DNA of 64,000 nt from Planctobacterium marinum (lineage in GTDB: Bacteria > Pseudomonadota > Gammaproteobacteria > Enterobacterales > Alteromonadaceae): the NCBI RefSeq assembly GCF_020687805.1, contig NZ_JAJEWQ010000001.1, forward strand, positions 478,973 through 542,972. The letters run 5' to 3'. A program made the translations under genes and the position numbers. Positions 47,871-56,752 of the stretch are shown here, piece by piece (position 1 is the first letter of the stretch; each line of letters begins with the position of its first letter). The notes under the pieces were generated by a model. That model had not been told where the DNA came from, did no database searches, and saw only the letters and a program-made list of their open reading frames with translations.

Positions 47871-49208
47871 TTGGACAATCAATGGCTTGAGAGACGGTTT
47901 GATAACCGTACTGTGCGCGAAGGAGATCACCGCACGCCGTTTCAACGAGATAAAGCTCGAATTCTACATTCCGCAGCCTTTCGTCGACTGCAATCAAAAA
48001 CTCAGGTATTGGGCATTGGTATTGGAGACTTCTATCGCACCCGTCTGACCCACTCGCTGGAAGCATCACAAATCGGACAAGGCATTGCAGCACAACTTCA
48101 GATGAAGTATCCACAGCTTATGTCTGAGCTGGCGCTGGACCCAATCTTAATAGAAGCACTTTGTCTGGCCCATGACATCGGGCACCCTCCCTTCGGTCAT
48201 GGTGGCGAAGTAGCGCTCAATTATATGATGCACAAACACGGCGGCTTTGAAGGTAATGGACAAACATTTCGCATTGTTACCCGGCTGGAACCTTATACGG
48301 CTGAGCACGGCATGGATCTGTCCCGCAGAACCTTACTTGGCCTGGTTAAATATCCTGCCACTATTGCACAACTTCAGGGCAGCTATCCAACCGATAACCT
48401 GAAAGATTTTCGCAGTGTAAAAGCAGGCGACTGGCATCCTCCTAAAGGGCTTTATGATGATGATAGTGCTGCTTTAGAGTGGATGCTTGATGTGCTCAGC
48501 AGCGAAGACAAACGCTTATTGCAACAGAGCAAAGAAAGCAAAAGCCCTAATTCTCACCAAAAAACTCAGTTCAAATCGTTTGATTGCTCGATTATGGAAT
48601 TGGCCGACGACATCGCCTACAGCATTCATGATCTGGAAGATGCCATTGTGATGGGTATCGTCAACCAAAGCGCTTTTGAAAAAGAACTGGTGGGACCCAT
48701 CATGGCGATTCAAGGCGCCACCTGGTTAAACGAGCAGCTTCCCAGATTAAGTGATCTGTTGTTTAGCGAGCACCCACATGAGCGCAAAAATGCTATTGGT
48801 GCCCTGGTTAACGCGTTTATTACCAAAATTGAGGTAACGCAAACCCATGAGTCTTTTGCTGAGCCCCTGTTGAAATACAACGCCAGCTTTCCTGAAGAGT
48901 TTGAGCAGGCCCTTGGCGTCTTTAAAAAGTTTGTGTTTCAAAGGGTCATCAAAAAATCAGAAATTCAGCAGTTGGAATACAAAGGGCAACTGGTGGTTAT
49001 GGAATTGTTTAATGCTTTTGCATCAGATCCTGAGCGGCTGTTACCAGAAAATACCCAGAAAAGATGGTATAAGGCCAAAGAGCGCGGTGCTGAAACACGG
49101 GTGATTGCCGACTATATTTCCGGCATGACAGATGAATTTGCATCAAGAATGCATGGCAATTTGTTTTTACCTAAAATGCAAGGTATCAATCACGGCCAAT
49201 TTTACTAA
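47871..49208 (+). CDS. dGTPase-like deoxyguanosinetriphosphate triphosphohydrolase
   Basis: A 445-aa HD-domain enzyme that splits dNTPs into nucleoside and tripolyphosphate. The first metal His is in TRLTHSLEASQIGQG, the HD motif in CLAHDIGHPPFGHGGE, and the last Asp in MELADDIAYSIHDLEDAI. E. coli dGTPase is about 505 aa; this shorter type is the 'dGTPase-like' branch. The start is TTG 47871 with AAGAGGG, giving MDNQWLERRFD. Enzymes of this kind can lower dNTP pools and limit phages, and YfbR next to it acts on the monophosphate products. Phage defence is only an inference. Confidence 0.92.
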   Translation: MDNQWLERRFDNRTVREGDHRTPFQRDKARILHSAAFRRLQSKTQVLGIGIGDFYRTRLTHSLEASQIGQGIAAQLQMKYPQLMSELALDPILIEALCLAHDIGHPPFGHGGEVALNYMMHKHGGFEGNGQTFRIVTRLEPYTAEHGMDLSRRTLLGLVKYPATIAQLQGSYPTDNLKDFRSVKAGDWHPPKGLYDDDSAALEWMLDVLSSEDKRLLQQSKESKSPNSHQKTQFKSFDCSIMELADDIAYSIHDLEDAIVMGIVNQSAFEKELVGPIMAIQGATWLNEQLPRLSDLLFSEHPHERKNAIGALVNAFITKIEVTQTHESFAEPLLKYNASFPEEFEQALGVFKKFVFQRVIKKSEIQQLEYKGQLVVMELFNAFASDPERLLPENTQKRWYKAKERGAETRVIADYISGMTDEFASRMHGNLFLPKMQGINHGQFY

Positions 49209-49230
49209 ACTTAATGGAGCGTGTTGACCT

Positions 49231-50163
49231 TTGCAAGGGGCAAAAAGCGCTAATAATCCGCTGTTTGTTAAAGATATTTCAAAATCGGCGGATGAATATA
49301 AAGAACAACATGGTTTACCTATTATGGCTGAAGCAGAAAGACAACAAGACGTAGAATTTGAAGATGCATTCTTCAATGATGCAGGCGATGACAACGAGTC
49401 ACCCGAATTCAGCCTTGAAGACGATAATGACTCAGATATTGGTGATGAGTTTAGCCTTGAAGAATCTGACGTTCTGGACGACGACATTAAGCAGGAAATC
49501 AAGCAGGACATCACGCAAATAGCCGAGTCACCCGAGCAGGATGCCCCTGAAAGTTCAGCAACACCAAAAACATCCCGCCAATCTATTGCCTCCAGTTACT
49601 CTGATGACATCCTCAGTGATGCGCAAGCCGAGGATACTCAAAAAACCAGTGACAACGCCGGGCAAAACACAGACGATGAGTTTGAAGAATTCGAATATTC
49701 AACTGACATTGATATCAATCACTCAGCGGGACTGTTGCACTCACAACAAGCTCATCAGTTAGAAATGTCTCTGTTAGAGCGCATAGACGATCTCATACAG
49801 GTGCTGGAAAAAAGAGCCAAAGGCAGCACACCTGAGCAGTTGCCGCACAAGCAATTTGCCACCGGAATCCACTATATCAAACACGAGAAAAATCACTATC
49901 TGGGCGCAAAGTGGCTACGCAAAGCGGCAATGCAAGGACATGGCAAAGCACAACTATACTTGGGAATGTTGTTTCTACAGGGCAATGGTGTGCCAAAAAG
50001 TCTTTTTCATGCCTATGCTTGGTTTAGTCTGGCAGTATGTCAGAACATTGATGAAGCTGTTGATGCCCGTAAAAAGCTGGAACGCCATTTAACCGCCAAA
50101 GATATCAATGCAGCGTTGAAATACGCCGCCGATATTCTGGATAAAATTCACTCGCCATTATAA
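49231..50163 (+). CDS. Sel1-repeat protein with long acidic N-terminal region
   Basis: A 310-aa protein. Residues about 30-170 are strongly acidic and low-complexity (Asp, Glu, Ser), probably disordered. A coiled-coil-like stretch (about 175-205) follows, then two Sel1-like repeats (GIHYIKHEKNHYLGAKWLRKAAMQG and QLYLGMLFLQGNGVPKSLFHAYAWFSLA). Sel1 repeats bind other proteins. The start is uncertain: TTG 49231 has only GGAG at a distance of about 14; ATG 49324 is also possible. It follows the dGTPase gene by 22 bp. The function is unknown. Confidence 0.7.
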   Translation: MQGAKSANNPLFVKDISKSADEYKEQHGLPIMAEAERQQDVEFEDAFFNDAGDDNESPEFSLEDDNDSDIGDEFSLEESDVLDDDIKQEIKQDITQIAESPEQDAPESSATPKTSRQSIASSYSDDILSDAQAEDTQKTSDNAGQNTDDEFEEFEYSTDIDINHSAGLLHSQQAHQLEMSLLERIDDLIQVLEKRAKGSTPEQLPHKQFATGIHYIKHEKNHYLGAKWLRKAAMQGHGKAQLYLGMLFLQGNGVPKSLFHAYAWFSLAVCQNIDEAVDARKKLERHLTAKDINAALKYAADILDKIHSPL

Positions 50164-50248
50164 ATTTTTACCATCTTCAGAGATTTTTTTAAGCCAAAGC
50201 GGGTCTCATACGTAAACAGCTAACCTGTAAACCGAGCAGCGTTTGAAT

Positions 50249-51250
50249 ATGGCAAAACTAAAAACAGTAGATCAACCACTAACAGAAAACAACGTCACCA
50301 GCGAATCTCTGTTTAAGAACCGACGTAACATTCTGAAATCCATGGGCTTTGTTGGTGCCGGTGCGCTACTGACAACACCGCAAAGTAGCACTGCATTTAG
50401 TTTGTTTGGCGATGATCCGCAATTTCAGACAAGGGCATTACCCCACAAGAAAAACAGCAATTATATTGCATCGGATGCCATAACATCAGAAGCAAAAGCG
50501 ACCTCTTACAATAATTTTTACGAATTTGGCACAGGTAAAGACGACCCTAAAGACAACGCTCAGGGGCTGACCGTAGATCCCTGGTCACTTATCGTCGACG
50601 GTGAAGTCGAAAAACCCCTGAAACTTGATTATGACGCCCTGTATAACAGCTTTGATATCGAGGAGCGCATCTATCGATTTCGTTGCGTAGAAGCCTGGTC
50701 TATGGTTATTCCCTGGCTGGGCTTTCCATTACATAAATTACTGAACAAAGCTCTGCCAACATCCAAAGCCCGCTATGTTGCCTTTGAAACCCTGTACAGA
50801 CCGGAAGAAATGCCAGGGCAGAAAAGCCGTTTTGTGGGAGGAGGTATTGATTACCCCTATGTAGAAGGTTTGCGTCTGGATGAAGCAATGCACCCGTTAA
50901 CACTTATGTCGGTTGGACTGTATGGCAAAACCTTGCCACCGCAAAACGGTGCCCCGATACGCCTGGTTGTCCCCTGGAAGTATGGCTTTAAAAGTATCAA
51001 GTCGGTGGTCAGAATTCGATTAACGTCAACCCAACCGGCAAACACCTGGAACATACTGCAACCTCGTGAATATGGCTTCTATGCGAATGTTAATCCAAAG
51101 GTATCACACCCGCGATGGTCGCAGGCGACAGAACGGCGGTTAGGAAGTGGTGGATTATTAGGCAGTCAACGAATCGCCACACAAGCATTTAATGGTTACA
51201 GCGAAGTTGCATCATTGTACAAAGATCTGGATTTGAGTAAGTATTTTTAG
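50249..51250 (+). CDS. msrP: Protein-methionine-sulfoxide reductase catalytic subunit MsrP (YedY)
   Basis: A 333-aa periplasmic molybdoenzyme that repairs oxidised methionines in envelope proteins. The twin-arginine signal reads [17 protein letters not shown]. The molybdenum-ligating cysteine is C146 in [11 protein letters not shown], and the heme-partner gene follows four bases later. The C-terminal [31 protein letters not shown] is the family's usual end. ATG 50249 is chosen; a TTG six bases upstream is also in frame. Confidence 0.95.
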   Translation: MAKLKTVDQPLTENNVTSESLFKNRRNILKSMGFVGAGALLTTPQSSTAFSLFGDDPQFQTRALPHKKNSNYIASDAITSEAKATSYNNFYEFGTGKDDPKDNAQGLTVDPWSLIVDGEVEKPLKLDYDALYNSFDIEERIYRFRCVEAWSMVIPWLGFPLHKLLNKALPTSKARYVAFETLYRPEEMPGQKSRFVGGGIDYPYVEGLRLDEAMHPLTLMSVGLYGKTLPPQNGAPIRLVVPWKYGFKSIKSVVRIRLTSTQPANTWNILQPREYGFYANVNPKVSHPRWSQATERRLGSGGLLGSQRIATQAFNGYSEVASLYKDLDLSKYF

Positions 51251-51254
51251 AAGA

Positions 51255-51881
51255 ATGATATTACGCGTAACACCTAAAAGTATTGTACAGCTTAAGATTG
51301 TCATACATGTCACTAACCTGGCGTTTATCTTGACCTGGTACTATTGGGCTTTTACCGATGCGCTGGGTGCAGACCCGGTGAAGGCCTTAATTCACTTTAC
51401 CGGTATGGGGGCCATTAACCTACTGTTACTGACGCTATTGGTTTCGCCAATAGCCAGATTTACGCGCCAGCCACAATGGATAAAAATTAGGCGTTTACTG
51501 GGTTTATATAGCTTTACCTGGGCAGTGCTACACCTTTCAAACTACGTTGTTTTTGATCTGCAGTTGGCCTTTGATACCTTGCTGGAAGACATTATTAAGC
51601 GCCCCTACATCACTGTAGGATTTAGCGCCTTTCTGATTCTGACATCGCTGGCCGTTACTTCACCCAGAGCAATGCAACGCACTTTGGGTAAACGATGGCA
51701 AAAACTACACAATCTAATCTATCCCGCCAGTTTGTTGGTGATCCTCCATTTCATCTGGTCTGTGAAATCATTCGATCCAGAGCCAATACTATATGCATTG
51801 CTTTTACTTTTAATGTTAAGCACTCGATTCAAAGTGGTACAACAACGCCTATTCAGCAAATCAGCTGGCCGGCAAAAATAA
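51255..51881 (+). CDS. msrQ: MsrPQ heme-binding subunit MsrQ (YedZ)
   Basis: A 208-aa inner-membrane cytochrome b-type protein with six TMs of the ferric-reductase-like fold. Conserved histidines (IHFTGMGAINL, WAVLHLSNYV, LHNLIYPASLLVILHFIW) bind heme. It passes electrons from quinol or flavin reductase to MsrP. It starts four bases after msrP, so the two form an operon. Confidence 0.93.
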   Translation: MILRVTPKSIVQLKIVIHVTNLAFILTWYYWAFTDALGADPVKALIHFTGMGAINLLLLTLLVSPIARFTRQPQWIKIRRLLGLYSFTWAVLHLSNYVVFDLQLAFDTLLEDIIKRPYITVGFSAFLILTSLAVTSPRAMQRTLGKRWQKLHNLIYPASLLVILHFIWSVKSFDPEPILYALLLLLMLSTRFKVVQQRLFSKSAGRQK

Positions 51882-51967
51882 TTCTGGCCGACACTATGCT
51901 ATCCAACGATTATTTCCCATGTTCAAACTTTATGCAAATTTAACTTGACTGGATTGAAATACAGTAT

Positions 51968-51987
51968 TACTGTTTTCCTATACAGTA
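51968..51987 (+). promoter_or_regulatory. LexA (SOS) box upstream of the sulA-like gene
   Basis: TACTGTTTTCCTATACAGTA holds CTGT-N8-ACAG with the flanking TA pairs of the gammaproteobacterial LexA consensus. It sits 20 bp before the ATG at 52007, over the expected promoter. A second ACAG lies just after (51993-51998). Confidence 0.85.
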
Positions 51988-52006
51988 TTTTATACAGGTA
52001 TTCGTT

Positions 52007-52438
52007 ATGTTTTTAATCGAGTCGAACAACGCTCCACAGAGCACCAGCTTATCTGAATCTATTGATGTGCAGGTCAGCCAGCCAAAACACTCAGCCAGAA
52101 GTGCTAATGCTAATACCCCTTATCAGTTTGATGAAATGGCAAAATTACGGGCGCTGTTTCTGGGTCTTATCCGACAAAAGCGCTGGATATACTTTCTCAA
52201 CGATGAAATTAAACTCAGGGCTGCACATTTACCCGTACTACAGGTCAAATTAAAAGAGCACCATTGCCAGTTTGAGTCATTGCAACGCATTATATTATCT
52301 GGTCATTGCAGTGCTGTTGTGGTTGAAAAAAATAAGCTGTCGGAAGCCCAGTTTGAATATGTTCAGAATTTGAGTCACAGAAACAAAGTACAGGTGATCT
52401 TGTTGGAAAACATCCGTGACAATGAGACACTGCATTGA
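52007..52438 (+). CDS. sulA: SulA-like SOS cell-division inhibitor
   Basis: A 143-aa cytosolic protein. The core LFLGLIRQKRWIYFLNDE...SLQRIILSGHCSAVVVEKNKLSEAQFEYVQ aligns along its length with the E. coli SulA core ([20 protein letters not shown]...SMVRALRTGNYSVVIGW) as I recall it. SulA blocks FtsZ during DNA damage. It is slightly shorter than E. coli SulA (169 aa). The LexA box upstream supports SOS control. The N-terminal ~40 residues are polar and probably flexible. The next gene starts 21 bp on. Confidence 0.8.
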   Translation: MFLIESNNAPQSTSLSESIDVQVSQPKHSARSANANTPYQFDEMAKLRALFLGLIRQKRWIYFLNDEIKLRAAHLPVLQVKLKEHHCQFESLQRIILSGHCSAVVVEKNKLSEAQFEYVQNLSHRNKVQVILLENIRDNETLH

Positions 52439-52459
52439 TTTAAATTGCCGGATATATCA

Positions 52460-52939
52460 ATGCAAAACTGTTTCTGTTGTAGTGGGGAAAAAATTGAGTT
52501 GTGTTGTGGACCATTCCTCAACGGAAAACGAACGCCACAAAATGCTGAACAGTTGATGCGCTCCCGGTTTTCAGCTTATTGCACTAAAAACTACCAGTAT
52601 ATTCTGGAAACCTACGGTAACGAGCAACGCATAAAATTGAACATTGAGGGCCTCAGTAGTGCCGCCGAAAACACCCATTGGATTGGCTTAAAGGTGCTTA
52701 ACTTTACAGCGATATCAGACAACTTCGCCCAGGTAGAATTTATCGCATTTTATAATGAGGCAGGCACGGTATACCAAATGCACGAGATTTCTGATTTTGA
52801 GTTGCAGGACAGTCAGTGGAAATATACAACCGGCCAGATGCAAAGTGACTCAGGCAAGATTAAATTATCCAGAAATGCGCCCTGTCCCTGCACCAGCGGG
52901 AAAAAATTCAAACAGTGTTGTCTGAATAAAGTCAGTTGA
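52460..52939 (+). CDS. YchJ-like SEC-C motif protein
   Basis: A 159-aa protein of the UPF0225 (YchJ) type. The N-terminal CFCCSGEKIELCCGPFLNGKR and C-terminal CPCTSGKKFKQCC are zinc-binding SEC-C-type motifs, and RSRFSAYCTKNYQYILETY lies between them. The biochemical role is not known to me. The start is ATG 52460; a TTG 15 bases earlier is in frame. It ends in TGA. It lies close behind the sulA-like gene and may share its SOS promoter. Confidence 0.85.
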   Translation: MQNCFCCSGEKIELCCGPFLNGKRTPQNAEQLMRSRFSAYCTKNYQYILETYGNEQRIKLNIEGLSSAAENTHWIGLKVLNFTAISDNFAQVEFIAFYNEAGTVYQMHEISDFELQDSQWKYTTGQMQSDSGKIKLSRNAPCPCTSGKKFKQCCLNKVS

Positions 52940-52940
52940 G

Positions 52941-53441
52941 CTAATCGAGTCCTTTCTCCCTGACTTCTCTAACCGTATCGTAAAGTAGTGTTTCATCTAC
53001 CTGTATATTTTCACTCTGCAATCCTTTTATTTTCAGTTGTGTAAACATATCGCAGTTTGACGTTACATCATCCGGGATTCGTTTAACATCGTTATACAGG
53101 GATAAAGGCGTGGGATGCATATAGGCCAGCAACTTTGCCGAAGGTAGGTCGTTGCGCTGAATAGCCCCTGCAAACTCCTGTTGCCATAAATAGTGTTGTT
53201 TCTCTGTTTTGAGCGGAACTTCGGGATAGAAATTAAATTTTTCTATTGGGATTAAGCCTACCGGCTTGTCTTCCGTCTCCCCTTCGACTTTCAGTCTTTG
53301 CGTTATATCCTGCTGCATCATAGACAGTAACAAGGCAAAGTCACTTTGCGATCCGTGACGCAGCGCCCGGCCAAGTCCGGTCTTAAACTCGGTCTGCCTG
53401 ATTTCCGGATTTACGGTTGTTTTTTGGTTATTGTCCATCAC
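52941..53441 (-). CDS. Conserved gammaproteobacterial protein (VC2046/SO_2500-like)
   Basis: A 166-aa cytosolic protein. Motifs RQTEFKTGLGRALRHGSQSDFALLLSMMQQDI and LPSAKLLAYMHPTPLSLYNDV are, as far as I recall, those of the VC2046/SO_2500 family of unknown function. No signal peptide or TM. Convergent with the YchJ-like gene by one base. The family call is from memory and could be wrong. Confidence 0.5.
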   Translation of the reverse strand: MMDNNQKTTVNPEIRQTEFKTGLGRALRHGSQSDFALLLSMMQQDITQRLKVEGETEDKPVGLIPIEKFNFYPEVPLKTEKQHYLWQQEFAGAIQRNDLPSAKLLAYMHPTPLSLYNDVKRIPDDVTSNCDMFTQLKIKGLQSENIQVDETLLYDTVREVREKGLD

Positions 53442-53521
53442 ACAAAACTGAAACTCTTCAACGCCTTGTTATCGGCAAAATAGGGATAAATCTTTAAAAA
53501 CAAAACTTATTATGACGAAAT

Positions 53522-53549
53522 GTTTACAGCAGCAATTTTTCTGCTAATA
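53522..53549 (+). promoter_or_regulatory. Promoter for tRNA-Tyr
   Basis: TTTACA (53522-53527) and TAATAT (53544-53549) with a 16-bp spacer lie 14 bp before the tRNA. A GC-rich block (ACGCCGCTC) follows, like the discriminator of stable-RNA promoters. Confidence 0.65.
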
Positions 53550-53563
53550 TACGCCGCTCTTTT

Positions 53564-53648
53564 GGAGGGGTTCCCGAGTGGCCAAAGGGATCAGACTGTA
53601 AATCTGACGGCTCCGCCTTCGCTGGTTCGAATCCAGCCCCCTCCACCA
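53564..53648 (+). tRNA. tRNA-Tyr (GTA)
   Basis: An 85-nt tRNA with encoded CCA. The acceptor stem GGAGGGG pairs with CCCCTCC. The anticodon GTA (53598-53600) sits in the CAGACTGTAAATCTG arm, a long variable arm follows as in type II tRNAs, and the T arm is CTGGTTCGAATCCAG. GUA reads UAU and UAC. It is a lone tRNA between two unrelated genes. Confidence 0.97.
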
Positions 53649-53849
53649 TCTTTATATTAATTGTCTGATATCACACACAGATTTGCCCACATAGCACATC
53701 GGAATACAAACCCGGCAGTTCACTGGTGCTCACGCCTTATTTTTGAATAATTGCCCGAAAAAACAACAACATTGGTGGTTTTCCTTGCTTTTGACGCAGT
53801 TCTCATTCATTTTTAAGGACTACATTCTGAATTAGCACTTTCGCTTGTA

Positions 53850-55502
53850 ATGCCCAAATTAAATCTGACAGACAAGAGAGTTATTATCGTTGACGACCAA
53901 CGACCTTTTTTGCTCATGTTAAAGGGGATTATCTCTAAATTGGGTGTGCGCTCCTTGCGGATCGTGCAAAGCGCAGAGGGGGCAATCGCAGACTGCAAAA
54001 AGGAAAAGTTTGACGTTGTCATCGCAGATCTGCACCTGGGCACCAACAAAAAGAATGGTTACCAGTTAATTGAACAACTCAGAATTCAAAAACTCACCCG
54101 TGCCGACACCGTCTATATGATGGTAAGTGGCGACAGCCACCGTCCGATAGTGCTGGGCAGTATAGAGCGCAACCCGGACGATTACATCATCAAACCCTTT
54201 TCTCAGGCACAACTCCTTAACAGACTGGCTAAAGCTTTCGAAAAAAAACAGGCCCTGCGCAGTATCCACCTGGAAGTTCACAAACAAAACTGGGAAGGTG
54301 CCATTGTAGCCTGCAAAACCTTGTTAGAAACCGCCACAAAATACCGCCAGAGCATCATATTATTGATGACTGAATTATACTGGCGAGTCGATGACTTTGA
54401 TGCCGCCCACCAACTGTTACAGGAAGTATTGGAACAGAAAAACCTGCCCTGGGCACAAGTCGCCATGGCCAGAACCAAATTATTAATGGGTGACTATGAA
54501 GAAAGCATTAAACTGGCCAGACAAATAGTGTCAGCCAGACTTTTAGCCCTTGAGGGGCATGATATTCTGGCGCAAAGTTATATGGCGCTGGAAAGATACA
54601 CCGATGCCATGGCCCAGATACGGCTCGCTTTAGATATGTCTCCCTACTCTATTAACCGCCAGTATTTAGGTGCGGCCATTGGTCGTATCAATCAGGATTA
54701 TGAATTCGCCAAACAATGTTGCAAAGAACTGTTTGAGCAAAGTAAACGCTCTGTGCACAGGGATCTGGCGCACATGTGTAACTTTGTGCGCTCAATTATT
54801 GATGTGGCTGAAAATGCCGATGACAAAGGCAAAAAGAATAAATACCAGCAAGAAGCCATGCTGACACTGCAACGTCTGCGCTCTGATGAACTGGTGATCC
54901 GTTCTGGCGATGAATTCAGCTTCGACGCATTTGCCAACTTAATCACTGGCCGAATCAATTCATTAGATGGAAAATCCGTTGAAGCCAAAAACAACCTGAG
55001 CGCAGCTCAAAAAGAGATCGAACAAAAATTTGAAGCAATGCCAATGGTATTAGCGCCAGACACCATCAGTTTATTGGTAAAGGTTGGCGAATTCGATCAG
55101 GCAAAAATACTCACTGACGACCTGCGAGCCAGTGATTACAGATTAGATGACAACATTGAGTATATGTTGGAACAAGTAGGTAAAGAAATAGAATCCCAAA
55201 GCGGCAAATTTGAGCACTATAATCAGAAAGGTCTGGACTGCTTCAACGGAGGCAAATACCAGGCAGCCTTTGAGGCCTTCGGTCACGCATTAAAGTACTC
55301 ACAAGTTAATGCCGACGTGGCACTCAATTTACTAAATTGTTCGACACGTTTGATGGAACAAACAACAAAACCGGATTTGGTAACTATCGTAGAATCAAAA
55401 AAGACCATCAAAATACTTGAAGGCATCGCACTCAGTGCACAACAGTCCACTGAATTTTTAAAACTAAAATCTGACCTGAGTCAGTACATGGAACTAAAAT
55501 GA
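53850..55502 (+). CDS. Receiver-domain protein with TPR repeats
   Basis: A 550-aa cytosolic protein. The N-terminal receiver (1-125) has acidic residues D15/D16, the phospho-acceptor D60 in VVIADLHLG, and K115 in IIKPF. The remaining ~420 residues are helical repeats of TPR type (for example AHQLLQEVLEQKNLPWAQVAMARTKLLMGDYEESIKLARQI and ALEGHDILAQSYMALERYTDAMAQIRLAL). There is no DNA-binding or enzyme domain, so phosphorylation probably changes protein-protein binding. A small lipoprotein gene overlaps its stop (ATGA). The partner kinase is not in the window. Confidence 0.85.
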   Translation: MPKLNLTDKRVIIVDDQRPFLLMLKGIISKLGVRSLRIVQSAEGAIADCKKEKFDVVIADLHLGTNKKNGYQLIEQLRIQKLTRADTVYMMVSGDSHRPIVLGSIERNPDDYIIKPFSQAQLLNRLAKAFEKKQALRSIHLEVHKQNWEGAIVACKTLLETATKYRQSIILLMTELYWRVDDFDAAHQLLQEVLEQKNLPWAQVAMARTKLLMGDYEESIKLARQIVSARLLALEGHDILAQSYMALERYTDAMAQIRLALDMSPYSINRQYLGAAIGRINQDYEFAKQCCKELFEQSKRSVHRDLAHMCNFVRSIIDVAENADDKGKKNKYQQEAMLTLQRLRSDELVIRSGDEFSFDAFANLITGRINSLDGKSVEAKNNLSAAQKEIEQKFEAMPMVLAPDTISLLVKVGEFDQAKILTDDLRASDYRLDDNIEYMLEQVGKEIESQSGKFEHYNQKGLDCFNGGKYQAAFEAFGHALKYSQVNADVALNLLNCSTRLMEQTTKPDLVTIVESKKTIKILEGIALSAQQSTEFLKLKSDLSQYMELK

Positions 55503-55768
55503 AAAATATTCTGCTTGCCGGCCTGGCAACATCATTGCTACAAGGTTGCATCGTTCTGGAAAACAAACCCTGTGAGGATATTCTGGAAGTTAAGCGCCAG
55601 GAAAAAATGTGTCAAACCTTGCGTAAACAAATGAACGACAAAAGCCACCCTCAGGCGGCCTTAACCGCAAAACAACGCTATGAAGAAGCCTGTGTGGACT
55701 TGCGCTATTACCGGGATGATTACGATACTATTTGTCATAGTGACGAGCGCCCGGTAGGAAAACAGTAA
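55499..55768 (+). CDS. Small lipoprotein following the receiver-TPR gene
   Basis: An 89-aa protein with a short signal peptide and lipobox LQGC (C17). The mature part has four more cysteines (CEDIL, KMCQTL, ACVDL, ICHSD), possibly two disulfides. The ATG overlaps the previous stop in ATGA, so it is co-translated. I do not recognise a family. Confidence 0.7.
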   Translation: MKNILLAGLATSLLQGCIVLENKPCEDILEVKRQEKMCQTLRKQMNDKSHPQAALTAKQRYEEACVDLRYYRDDYDTICHSDERPVGKQ

Positions 55769-55771
55769 AGC

Positions 55772-56686
55772 CTATTTAGCTTTTTTTCTGCCCAGCGCTG
55801 TTAGCATTGAACCAGATACAACCATAAACGCCCCCACATATGCCGTTTTAGTGAGATCAGAATAGTCAAAAAATGTCGGGTATAGAGCTACCGCGGCGCT
55901 GGTACTTAAAATGGTAAATATCGGCGCCAGGGCGATCACCGCACTGACTTTTGAGGCTTCCCAAATAGACATGGCCTTGGTAAAGCTGCCATAAGCGATC
56001 AACGTATTTACACAGCAAAAAAGTAAAGCCAGTCCACTTAACCAGGTCAAGGCAAAAAGATCGCTGAGTGTTGACATAGGCAACAACATCAAAGCACCGA
56101 AACCATAAAAAATAAGGGTCATCTGTCTGGCCGTAAAATGAGTTAACAAGCTCTTCTGCAACAACGCATACACGGCCCAGGCGATTGCCGCGAACAACAT
56201 CAACAATACGCCAACGGTGTACCCTGTTGAGCCACTAAACAGCAATTGCCATTTATTGTCGAAGAAAAACACAAACCCCGAAAGCAATAACAAGGTTCCC
56301 AACAGTTGCAAACGCGTAAAGCTTTCTTTGAAAAACCAGAAGCCCCCCAGCATCAACAAAAAAGGCGCGATCTGAATGATAACCTGCGCCGATTCCGGGT
56401 GCAGATATTCAAGGCTTTTAACATATCCGACATAGTTTGCAGACAATGCCAGCCCAGCCAGAATCACCAGTGCGCCACGACGCTGTTCAAACTGTCGTTT
56501 TATTGGCCATTGTTTACGCCAGCTAATCATTGCAGCAACAAATGCAAAGGCAAAAACAAAGCGATAAAAACTGACTGTAATGGGGTCCATTGTTTGCAAT
56601 GCCAGTAACATAAAAGCCGGCAAGACACCCCACATCACCGCGGTCAGCAGTGACAAAGCAAATCCAAACAGAGGACGATATTCCAT
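55772..56686 (-). CDS. EamA-family transporter (DMT superfamily)
   Basis: A 304-aa inner-membrane protein with about 10 TMs in two EamA halves (LSLLTAVMWGVLPAFMLLAL... and a second GVLLMLFAAIAWAVYALLQKSL). Such proteins export amino acids or other metabolites. The specificity cannot be read. It is convergent with the lipoprotein gene, with only three bases between their stops. Confidence 0.85.
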   Translation of the reverse strand: MEYRPLFGFALSLLTAVMWGVLPAFMLLALQTMDPITVSFYRFVFAFAFVAAMISWRKQWPIKRQFEQRRGALVILAGLALSANYVGYVKSLEYLHPESAQVIIQIAPFLLMLGGFWFFKESFTRLQLLGTLLLLSGFVFFFDNKWQLLFSGSTGYTVGVLLMLFAAIAWAVYALLQKSLLTHFTARQMTLIFYGFGALMLLPMSTLSDLFALTWLSGLALLFCCVNTLIAYGSFTKAMSIWEASKVSAVIALAPIFTILSTSAAVALYPTFFDYSDLTKTAYVGAFMVVSGSMLTALGRKKAK

Positions 56687-56752
56687 GGCAAATGAGAGAT
56701 AAAGAATCGGGACGCGAAGTGTACTCTTATCGCTCTTTCTGAACCAGTTGTT

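Noticed and set aside
47165-49208. A phage-defence island made of yfbR and the dGTPase-like gene
   Set aside because: Both are ordinary housekeeping-type enzymes in their usual place next to alaA; no other defence genes, integrase or repeats are near.
53564-53849. tRNA-Tyr as an integration site for a mobile element
   Set aside because: No integrase and no repeat of the tRNA 3' end was seen downstream in the window.
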